DNA of 7,521 bases from NCBI GenBank assembly GCA_900754955.1, contig CAAEEV010000084.1, positions 1 to 7,521 of the forward strand, in the 5' to 3' direction. The first letter of the stretch is position 1, and every line of letters starts with the position of its first letter. Below are positions 1 through 4,671 of the stretch, in pieces. This DNA comes from Eggerthellaceae bacterium. Its GTDB lineage: Bacteria; Actinomycetota; Coriobacteriia; Coriobacteriales; Eggerthellaceae. The translations under genes and the position numbers were made by a program. The notes beneath the pieces are model-generated. The model did not search any database. It was given only the letters and a program-made list of their open reading frames with translations, and had not been told where the DNA came from.

Positions 1-773
1 GCGAGCAGCGCGCGATCGGAATGGTGGTCGCCGTAGGCCCAGCCGAGCTTCCAGCACCCCCGTCCGAACGTCGCGTCGGCAAAGCGTGTGAGCGCCACCA
101 TCTTCTGCGGCCCCTCGACGGGGACGCCGTCAACCTCGTTCGTGTAGCAGCCGCCCTCGTCGATCCTCATGCGCGTCGCGATGCCGAACTGCATGGGGTG
201 ATCGAGCATGGCCTTCGCGATGATGGGCTCGAACGTGGCCGACACGCACACCACCACATGGCCCGCATCAACGTGGCGCGTCATCTCCTCGTCGATACGC
301 GTGCGGAAGCGCGCCGCCACGTGGCGGTCGTAGAAGCGGTGGAGGAACGCGTTCACCTCGGACACGGGTTTGCCCCGGAACGCGGAGAACACGAGCCCGC
401 GCACCCAGCTCTCGTTCTGCGGCAGGCGCGTCTTGTACGCGACGCCCCAAACGAGGATGCGCGCCACCGTCGACTTGCTCAGCATGCCCTTCGACACGAG
501 ATGACGCACGAGCATGACCGGGGAGTTGCCCGTGATGCTCGTGCCGTCGAAGTCGAAGGCTGCGATCTCGACGGGATTGTCGGGCGTGAAGGGATGCGCG
601 TCGGCGGATGCAGCGGCGGAATCGAGAGCGCAGCACGACGCGAGCTCGGGCGTCATGAGGCGATGCGCGGCGAGAACGTCCTCACCCACCCGCACGATGC
701 CAGCGGGAAGGGCGGGCGGTGCCGCATCCGTCTTGTCGGATGAAGCCGTGCGATTCTCGTCAACCTGCGACAT
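1..773 (-). CDS. HAD superfamily subfamily IB phosphatase (3' end outside window)
   Basis: The reading frame is open from an ATG at 773 to the window edge (257 codons seen, C-terminus missing). All four HAD motifs are visible: motif I DFDGTS with D74 and D76, motif II SAT with S178, motif III K224 in GPQKM, and motif IV YGDHHSD with D249 and D253. Order and spacing fit the SerB-like HAD-IB group, Mg2+-dependent phosphomonoesterases that form an aspartyl-phosphate intermediate. The ATG is the first possible start, because an in-frame TAG lies at 783-785; the purine-rich AGGTAGAGAGAG precedes it. About 65 Ala/Asp-rich residues precede motif I, which usually sits near the N-terminus, so a later start such as M40 is possible, though I see no good ribosome-binding site there. 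The substrate cannot be read from sequence. E. coli PgpC is also HAD-IB, and the upstream neighbour is a lipid kinase, so a lipid phosphate is one option (inference). Confidence 0.85.
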   Translation of the reverse strand, partial: MSQVDENRTASSDKTDAAPPALPAGIVRVGEDVLAAHRLMTPELASCCALDSAAASADAHPFTPDNPVEIAAFDFDGTSITGNSPVMLVRHLVSKGMLSKSTVARILVWGVAYKTRLPQNESWVRGLVFSAFRGKPVSEVNAFLHRFYDRHVAARFRTRIDEEMTRHVDAGHVVVCVSATFEPIIAKAMLDHPMQFGIATRMRIDEGGCYTNEVDGVPVEGPQKMVALTRFADATFGRGCWKLGWAYGDHHSDRALL

Positions 774-804
774 GTGCTCTCTCTACCTCGATGGTTCCGT
801 ATCG

Positions 805-856
805 GGCGCCACGCCGATATGCGGCGGGCGCAGCGTGCCGGCAGCCTGGTGGCGCC
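805..856 (-). promoter_or_regulatory. Foldable leader of the HAD-IB gene
   Basis: A perfect 8-bp inverted repeat, GGCGCCAC at 805-812 and GTGGCGCC at 849-856, encloses two smaller dyads: CGCCG/CGGCG at 812-816 and 822-826, and the palindrome TGCCGGCA at 836-843. The outer stem and the 812-826 hairpin share base 812, so they compete at the edge. The stretch lies between the predicted -10 box and the ATG, so it would be transcribed as leader RNA. It matches no riboswitch class I know. In GC-rich DNA such dyads can arise by chance. Confidence 0.35.
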
Positions 857-867
857 GTGCTCTGTGA

Positions 868-873
868 ATTATA
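868..873 (-). promoter_or_regulatory. -10 box TATAAT for the HAD-IB gene
   Basis: A perfect TATAAT reads on the minus strand in the gap between the lipid kinase stop (988) and the phosphatase start (773). No good -35 hexamer is found 16-18 nt upstream, so the promoter may be weak or activator-dependent. The implied leader is about 88 nt. No U-tract terminator separates the two genes, so co-transcription with the kinase gene is also possible. Confidence 0.5.
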
Positions 874-987
874 CCGTAGGTGCCCAGCCCTCGGCGGAAG
901 CACACGCGGAGCGCATCGACCGCGCCGGTGATCGCGCGTGCGGTGAGGTGAACACCGTTGCTGGCAGCGCCGCGCAAAGATGCGCAG

Positions 988-2019
988 CTACCTGCGGTAA
1001 CGGCTTCCCACCGCCACGCGCAACGCGTGCGGCACCGTTTCCACAACGAAGCTCGTGCCCTCGATGCGCTCGCCATCGGCCTGAACGGCGAGCGGGTGCG
1101 CAAACGTCACCTCAACGCGCGACGCCCGATGAAACGAAAGCTGCTTGAAGCGCGTATGGCGACCGCCCTTCGCGAGCAGGAAGATACCGATCGCCTGCGG
1201 GCGCGACAGCGGCGGGTGCGCGATGCAGATGTCGAACAGCCCGTCGTCGATGCGCGCATCGGGGCACACCTTGAAATGCCCGCCGTAGGTAGGACCGACC
1301 TGCACGGCGAAGAGATACGACGACCCTGTAAGCGACAGCGTTCCAGCTGCCGACGGCACGCCCTCTCCCCCAACGGCGGGGACGCCGGAGAGCTTCGCCT
1401 CGAACGGCGTGAGGTCGAAGTGGTGCAGAAGCTGATCGAAGCCGCTCGCCATGTAGAGCGGCGTACCCGAACCACCCGTACGCGCGCGCCGCTCGACGGT
1501 ATCAAGGGCAATGGCCGCATCGAGACCGAACGAAAGGGTTTCGGCGAAGTACTCGCCGTTCACGCAGCCCGCATCGGCTTCCACAACGTGCTGCGCCATG
1601 ATCTCCGCCACCGCCCGCGCGGGATCGCTCGGCATGCAGAGCGTCGCGGCGTAGTCATCGCCCGATCCTGCGGGCACCACGCCGAGGACGGGACGTGCGG
1701 CAACGGGACGCGTCATGAGGCCGTTCACAATCTCGTGAATGAGCCCGTCGCCGCCCACGGCGATCACGAGATCGACCTCGGCGGGAAGCGACGCCGCAAG
1801 CTCCTGCGCATGGCGCGGGCGTTCGGTAAGCAAGACATCGAGCGCGAGATCGCTGTCATGCGGCTGCGAAGACGAGCCGAAGTCGCTTGCAAGCACGGCG
1901 GGAACGCGTTCGGCGATGCGCGCACCCGCGCCGCTTTTAGCGACGGGGTTCGCGATGACGGCGATGCGGCGCAGAGCATCGGCTCGCGCACGAGATGCGC
2001 CTGCGATGTCGTGAGCCAT
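988..2019 (-). CDS. Diacylglycerol kinase / YegS-LCB5 family lipid kinase
   Basis: This 343-residue protein belongs to the soluble DAG/sphingosine/ceramide kinase family, which transfers ATP phosphate to a lipid hydroxyl at the membrane face; DgkB-type members recycle diacylglycerol to phosphatidic acid. Family motifs appear in order: N-terminal strand and nucleotide loop with ANPVAKSG (23-30), the GGDG signature at 89-92 followed by HEIVNG, the GSGDD loop at 118-122 (many homologues have GTxND), GGHFKVCP with DDGLFD (246-263), and DGE at 315-317 in the C-terminal beta domain. Length is slightly above the usual 290-330. The frame is open further upstream, but that part runs through a terminator and tRNAs; the ATG at 2019 has a strong GGGAGG four bases upstream. 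The natural substrate could be another lipid. The gene starts only 16 nt behind a tRNA terminator. Confidence 0.9.
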   Translation of the reverse strand: MAHDIAGASRARADALRRIAVIANPVAKSGAGARIAERVPAVLASDFGSSSQPHDSDLALDVLLTERPRHAQELAASLPAEVDLVIAVGGDGLIHEIVNGLMTRPVAARPVLGVVPAGSGDDYAATLCMPSDPARAVAEIMAQHVVEADAGCVNGEYFAETLSFGLDAAIALDTVERRARTGGSGTPLYMASGFDQLLHHFDLTPFEAKLSGVPAVGGEGVPSAAGTLSLTGSSYLFAVQVGPTYGGHFKVCPDARIDDGLFDICIAHPPLSRPQAIGIFLLAKGGRHTRFKQLSFHRASRVEVTFAHPLAVQADGERIEGTSFVVETVPHALRVAVGSRYRR

Positions 2020-2023
2020 GCAG

Positions 2024-2029
2024 CCTCCC
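2024..2029 (-). promoter_or_regulatory. Ribosome-binding site of the lipid kinase gene
   Basis: GGGAGG on the minus strand, four bases before ATG 2019, fixes the start against an open frame that continues upstream through the terminator and tRNA genes. The spacing is short but usable. Confidence 0.7.
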
Positions 2030-2035
2030 TTCCGC

Positions 2036-2074
2036 AAAGAAAAAAGGCCGACCATGCTGAGCATGACCGGCCTT
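2036..2074 (-). terminator. Intrinsic terminator of the Gly-Cys-Gly tRNA unit
   Basis: Minus-strand RNA forms a 14-bp stem (arms 2044-2057 and 2061-2074, two G-U pairs) with a 3-nt loop, followed by the U-rich tract UUUUCUUU (2036-2043), with A-U closing pairs adding U residues. It starts 10 nt after the tRNA-Gly CCA and ends 16 nt before the lipid kinase ATG. Confidence 0.9.
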
Positions 2075-2084
2075 GCTGAGTTCA

Positions 2085-2160
2085 TGGAGCGGACAACGGG
2101 GTTCGAACCCGCGACCCCCACCTTGGCAAGGTGGTGCTCTACCAGCTGAGCCATGTCCGC
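2085..2160 (-). tRNA. tRNA-Gly (GCC), promoter-distal copy
   Basis: This is a 76-nt gene with encoded CCA (2085-2087). Acceptor GCGGACA pairs with TGTCCGC, the T arm is GCGGG-TTCGAAC-CCCGT-like, and the anticodon loop TTGCCAA places GCC at 2125-2127. It reads GGC and GGU. The sequence is identical to the copy at 2326-2401. Confidence 0.97.
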
Positions 2161-2183
2161 ATATTCCCTTTTCAATGCCGCGT

Positions 2184-2257
2184 TGGAGGCGACGCCCAGA
2201 TTCGAACTGGGGGTGAAGGCTTTGCAGGCCTCTGCCTTACCACTTGGCCACGTCGCC
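2184..2257 (-). tRNA. tRNA-Cys (GCA)
   Basis: This 74-nt gene has encoded CCA (2184-2186). The acceptor GGCGACG pairs with CGTCGCC, and the anticodon loop CTGCAAA places GCA at 2223-2225. It reads UGC and UGU. It sits between two identical tRNA-Gly genes and is presumably transcribed with them from the promoter at 2415-2443. Confidence 0.97.
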
Positions 2258-2278
2258 ATTTCAACGGCAGCTTGTCAT

Positions 2279-2315
2279 AAAAGGAGCCGATCACGCGCTT
2301 TGCCTGATCGGCTCC
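2279..2315 (-). terminator. Hairpin between tRNA-Gly and tRNA-Cys (terminator-like)
   Basis: A perfect 11-bp stem (2283-2293 with 2305-2315, GGAGCCGATCA arms) with an 11-nt loop is followed by only four U residues (2279-2282) and then AUG. With so short a U tract it may terminate partially, lowering expression of the downstream Cys and Gly genes, or serve as a processing site in the tRNA precursor. Confidence 0.6.
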
Positions 2316-2325
2316 GACTTGACAA

Positions 2326-2401
2326 TGGAGCGGACAACGGGGTTCGAACCCGCGACCCCCACCTTGGCAAGGTGGTGCTCTACCAGCTGAGCCATGTCCG
2401 C
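2326..2401 (-). tRNA. tRNA-Gly (GCC), promoter-proximal copy
   Basis: This 76-nt gene with encoded CCA (2326-2328) has its anticodon GCC at 2366-2368. It is identical base for base to the copy 241 bp away at 2085-2160. It is first in the unit, about 13 nt downstream of the -10 box, so the 5' leader would be only about 6 nt. Confidence 0.97.
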
Positions 2402-2414
2402 ATCGCGAGGATGT

Positions 2415-2443
2415 ATATTACCCTATCGATATAGACGATGCAA
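2415..2443 (-). promoter_or_regulatory. Promoter of the Gly-Cys-Gly tRNA unit
   Basis: The minus strand shows -35 TTGCAT (2438-2443), a 17-nt spacer and -10 TAATAT (2415-2420). This is a near-consensus housekeeping promoter placed directly before the first tRNA. An AT-rich stretch lies just upstream of the -35 box. Confidence 0.8.
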
Positions 2444-2445
2444 GC

Positions 2446-2465
2446 AAAAAGTTAAAAAACTTTTT
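2446..2465. promoter_or_regulatory. AT-rich dyad between divergent tRNA promoters
   Basis: Inverted repeat AAAAAGTT (2446-2453) and AACTTTTT (2458-2465) around four A residues. The A/T tracts sit next to the leftward -35 box (2438-2443) and 13 bp before the rightward -35 box (2479-2484). That is where UP elements, contacted by the RNA polymerase alpha subunit, are expected at strong stable-RNA promoters. The role is inferred from position and composition. Confidence 0.45.
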
Positions 2466-2478
2466 TGAAAATGGGGAC

Positions 2479-2506
2479 TTGCCAGACGATGCCGTTCCGG
2501 TAGAAT
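2479..2506 (+). promoter_or_regulatory. Promoter of tRNA-Val
   Basis: The plus strand shows -35 TTGCCA (2479-2484), a 16-nt spacer and -10 TAGAAT (2501-2506). The transcript would begin near 2513, giving a leader of about 36 nt before the tRNA at 2549. It diverges from the leftward tRNA promoter. Confidence 0.7.
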
Positions 2507-2517
2507 ACTTTCTCGCT

Positions 2518-2533
2518 GACGCGGCAACGCGTC
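2518..2533 (+). other. GCAA-tetraloop hairpin in the tRNA-Val leader
   Basis: GACGCG (2518-2523) and CGCGTC (2528-2533) pair perfectly around the loop GCAA, a stable GNRA tetraloop. It lies in the predicted 5' leader of pre-tRNA-Val, 15 nt before the mature end. It may guide RNase P or another nuclease, or have no function. Confidence 0.5.
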
Positions 2534-2548
2534 GCTCACCAAATACGT

Positions 2549-2623
<75 letters not shown>

Positions 2624-2632
2624 TGTATTTCC

Positions 2633-2667
2633 AGGTCAGAGTCGTAAGGCTCTGACCTTTTTCTTTT
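2633..2667 (+). terminator. Intrinsic terminator of tRNA-Val
   Basis: A 9-bp stem AGGTCAGAG (2633-2641) with CTCTGACCT (2650-2658) and an 8-nt loop is followed by a T-rich tract (2658-2667, TTTTTCTTTT). It begins 9 nt after the CCA end. Confidence 0.9.
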
Positions 2668-2788
2668 CTGTCGCTTTTGAGTGCGCGCGGGGCGCGATGG
2701 CGTTTGCCGTTGGCGCACGCGCTGGCCTTCCGCTCCTGGGTCGTTCTTCACGCGTCTTGTCTCTAAACGATTTCATGCACTCCACACG

Positions 2789-3138
2789 CGCCCGAGTAGC
2801 TTGTCGACACCTTGCTCGCACCCGAGCAGCTGTCGACATCCCGCATTCGTCCGAGCGGCTGCTGGCAGCACGTCTTTGGGCCGTTTTCTAAGCGGTGTTC
2901 CGTTCGCACCCAAGAAGCCGTCCGTATCTCACCTTCACTCGAGCAGCCGTCGGCATCCAGTTCACACCTGAGCAGCTGCCAGCACTCCGCCCGCACCCGA
3001 TCGCCGCCTGACGCCTCACCCGCATCCGAACGACCGCCAACACCTCGCTCACACTCGATTGCCAGCCGACATCTCATCTGCGCCCGATCGCCAGCCGACG
3101 TCCTGCCTGCACCTTTCCCCTCTCCCTTTCCACCAATC
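2789..3138. repeat. Degenerate tandem array, 29-bp period, about 12 units
   Basis: Units begin at 2789, 2819, 2848, 2878, 2907, 2936, 2965, 2994, 3023, 3052, 3081 and 3110. From 2907 every unit is exactly 29 bp; the earlier ones are 29 or 30. Most start with CACCCGA or a near variant (CGCCCGA, CATCCGA, CACTCGA), followed by a GC-rich core like GCCAGCCGACATC. The units at 2878 and 3110 are strongly diverged. Since 29 is not a multiple of 3, it does not encode a repeated peptide. There is no alternation of constant repeat and unique spacer, so it is not a CRISPR array. The function is unknown. Confidence 0.8.
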
Positions 3139-3355
3139 AGCATTTTTGCCAAATTCCGGCATTTTTTTCGTTTGTTGGTACGTTGAGGGCCGATTCGAGC
3201 GTCTTTTGCGCTGCAAATTCACTCAGGCACGGGGCATGCTTCATATTATATTGATACTGGAATAATTCTGAACTCGTCAAACGCTTAACGTCATCTTCGA
3301 AGGGACCGAACCGCTTTCCATAAGATGCAGCGCGGTTCCGCGAAGCGTCCAACAT
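3137..3355 (-). CDS. Possible small protein (72 aa) inside the inverted-repeat element
   Basis: ATG at 3355 to TGA at 3137-3139. The frame spans nearly the whole inverted-repeat element and ends inside its left arm (last residues NAGIWQKC). Residues 15-66 look less biased than the surrounding frames, containing for example GPFEDDVKRLTSSELFQYQ, with mixed hydrophobic and charged residues. There is no convincing ribosome-binding site (AAAAAG lies 5 nt upstream), no recognised domain, and the frame is open further upstream into repeats. It could be a real small protein, a remnant, or a frame kept open by the repeat. Confidence 0.25.
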   Translation of the reverse strand: MLDASRNRAASYGKRFGPFEDDVKRLTSSELFQYQYNMKHAPCLSEFAAQKTLESALNVPTNEKNAGIWQKC

Positions 3356-3387
3356 TCGAACTTTTTGCCGGAATTTGGCAAAAATGC
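3140..3387. mobile_element. MITE-like inverted-repeat element, 248 bp
   Basis: The ends are perfect 22-bp inverted repeats (3140-3161 and 3366-3387), starting GCATTTTTGCC and ending TTCCGGCA. Weaker similarity continues inward for 17 bp with no gap (TTCG and GTTGG shared; 3162-3178 against 3349-3365). The interior is visibly more AT-rich than its surroundings, for example 3241-3270. No transposase is encoded, and I see no clear target-site duplication. The layout fits a non-autonomous miniature transposable element or a long-armed extragenic repeat. Its left end falls at the edge of the 29-bp array. Confidence 0.55.
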
Positions 3388-3390
3388 CGA

Positions 3391-3840
3391 ATGTGCGACA
3401 ACCGCACAAGCGCGAAGAGGGGCAGCACCGCGCGGAGCATCGCGATGCCATACGGATGTAACCATGCAACGCGAGGGCCGGCACGCACCAACGCACAACG
3501 TAAACTGCAGCACAGCGCAAGACGTCGTTGGAAAACGCGAGAAGCCTCCGTTCAGCGCGGATGCATACCGCCGCACGAGGCGCTGCCGCGCGGCGCAGAA
3601 CGTTGACGCGCAGCGAAGTGAAGCCAGCACTCGGGGCGTCGCGATGCCTCACGGATACCGCCGCTCGCACGCACAATGCAAGATGTCGCCACGCAATGCG
3701 GGTCGTCGCTACATCGAGCGAGGCACCTGGCGCACGGCGCAAACAGCCGCACAACGCGAGAGGTCGCCGCTGCACAACGCAAGAAGTCCGTTGCGCTGGC
3801 ATCCTCGCCCCCCCCCTCGCTGCGCAGCACGGCGCAACGT
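3391..3840. repeat. Zone of short degenerate repeats
   Basis: A motif like CGCAAGAAGTCGCC recurs in variants at 3516, 3536, 3677, 3755 and 3778, with local spacings of 20 and 23 bp. A second motif, TCGCGATGCC followed by ACGGAT, occurs at 3440 and 3639, and a related GGATGCATACCGCCGCAC-type block lies near 3558 and 3653. The units are irregular and different from the 29-bp array. No coding capacity is supported. Confidence 0.5.
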
Positions 3841-3893
3841 CGTCTAGTGCGCGTTTCAGCGGCAGCTCTGGGCCATTCTCTCTCCAGCAGCCC

Positions 3894-4592
3894 TCAGCAG
3901 CCTTCGAGAACAGCGGGCAGATCGGTCAGCGTATCGATACACGTAAGTCCGCTCGAACGGTGAATGCGCTTGCGATCGATGATCACCGGCATGATGCCCA
4001 CAGCCGCAGCCGCACCGTCGGCCTCGGGCAGGTCACCCACATGCGCGGTTTCCTCAGGACGTGCGCCCATGCGCTCGATTGCGAGCTCGAACACCACGGG
4101 ATCGGGTTTGCGATAGCCCACCGCCGCTGAGGCCACCACTACATCGAAATACGGCAGGAGCCCCACCTCGCGCAGAAGCGCTTCGAGCCCTGCATCCCAG
4201 TTCGATATCACGCCGAGACGATACCCGCTCAGCTTGAGCGTCCGCAGACACGGCACCACGTCGTCGTAGAGCGCCCAGAAGGCCGCCGTTCGGTACTTCG
4301 CATGCGTCGCCTCGGCAAGGAGCGCCGCATGCTCCCCCAAACCCGTCCGACGCGCCAGAATGCCGTACATGTCCTTCCAGATCATGACCGACCACTCATG
4401 CGAGCACCAGAAGTCACCGTCGCGCAGGTACTCCTGCTCGTAGAAGCGATCGACCTCGTCCATGAACGGCTCGACATCACGCACCGAGAGATTAAAGCCG
4501 TGCTCACGCGCAGCGAGCGCAAACGCTTCGGGAACCGACGGGCAGGCGTACATGAGCGTCGATCCCACGTCGAAGAACACTGTGCTGATCAC
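3894..4592 (-). CDS. HAD superfamily subfamily IA hydrolase
   Basis: A 232-residue cytosolic hydrolase with all four HAD motif regions: FDVGST with nucleophile D8, SNWD with S130, K162 in RKPDP, and HVGDLPEAD with D187 and D192. The alpha-helical cap lies between motifs I and II (about 15-115), as in subfamily IA. The usual second Asp of motif I is glycine (G10). D-x-G/Y/A-G-T versions occur in haloacid dehalogenase, phosphonatase and HDHD3-like relatives, so ordinary phosphatase activity is less certain. The start is GTG at 4592, supported by AAGGGGAG six bases upstream; an ATG at 4625 would add 11 residues but has no ribosome-binding site. The gene follows the tRNA-Leu terminator with no promoter of its own that I can see. 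The substrate is unknown. Confidence 0.88.
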   Translation of the reverse strand: MISTVFFDVGSTLMYACPSVPEAFALAAREHGFNLSVRDVEPFMDEVDRFYEQEYLRDGDFWCSHEWSVMIWKDMYGILARRTGLGEHAALLAEATHAKYRTAAFWALYDDVVPCLRTLKLSGYRLGVISNWDAGLEALLREVGLLPYFDVVVASAAVGYRKPDPVVFELAIERMGARPEETAHVGDLPEADGAAAAVGIMPVIIDRKRIHRSSGLTCIDTLTDLPAVLEGC

Positions 4593-4598
4593 GTCCCA

Positions 4599-4606
4599 CT
4601 CCCCTT
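4599..4606 (-). promoter_or_regulatory. Ribosome-binding site choosing the GTG start of the HAD-IA gene
   Basis: AAGGGGAG on the minus strand, six bases before GTG 4592. It decides the start in favour of GTG over the in-frame ATG at 4625, which is preceded only by U-rich terminator sequence. Confidence 0.7.
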
Positions 4607-4631
4607 TCCACTGCGGCACGCGCATACACAC

Positions 4632-4662
4632 AAAAGAAAAAAGCCGCTCCGAAGAGCGACTT
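4632..4662 (-). terminator. Intrinsic terminator of tRNA-Leu
   Basis: A 9-bp stem (4641-4649 with 4654-4662, one G-U pair) capped by a C(UUCG)G tetraloop is followed by UUUUCUUUU (4632-4640). It starts 9 nt after the tRNA CCA and ends 39 nt before the GTG start of the HAD gene. Confidence 0.92.
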
Positions 4663-4671
4663 TGCTTTCGA

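Larger units (their letters stand above)
2668..3893. other. Gene-poor, repeat-filled intergenic island
   Basis: About 1.2 kb lies between the tRNA-Val terminator and the convergent HAD hydrolase stop. Every longer open frame in it is Arg/Cys/Ser/Ala-rich, lacks recognisable domains and overlaps others on both strands, as expected of open GC-rich repeats. It contains three blocks: a 29-bp-period array (2789-3138), a 248-bp inverted-repeat element (3140-3387) and a zone of shorter degenerate repeats (3391-3840). At 2668-2788 and 3861-3893 I see nothing definite. A run of nine C residues lies at 3808-3816. Confidence 0.75.

Noticed and set aside
21..743. 240-codon plus-strand open frame
   Set aside because: It is antisense to the HAD-IB phosphatase, and its His/Arg/Ala-rich composition is typical of the reverse complement of a GC-rich gene.
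958..2079. 373-codon plus-strand open frame
   Set aside because: It is antisense to the lipid kinase, which has clear family motifs; the product is Arg/His/Ala-rich with no domain.
2789..3138. Regular repeat spacing as a CRISPR array
   Set aside because: Every 29-bp unit is a variant of one sequence in direct contact with the next; there are no unique spacers and no conserved repeat, and no cas genes are in the window.
3137..3802. 221-codon minus-strand open frame through the island
   Set aside because: Its N-terminal two thirds are Arg/Ala/Cys/Ser-rich translations of the degenerate repeats, with overlapping open frames on both strands. Only the last 72 codons were kept, at low confidence.
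3808..3816. Run of nine C residues as a phase-variable switch
   Set aside because: It lies in non-coding repeats with no credible frame or promoter that length change would switch.
4623..4625. Upstream ATG as start of the HAD-IA hydrolase
   Set aside because: It is preceded by the U tract of the terminator and has no ribosome-binding site; the GTG at 4592 has a strong one and puts motif I at the usual place.
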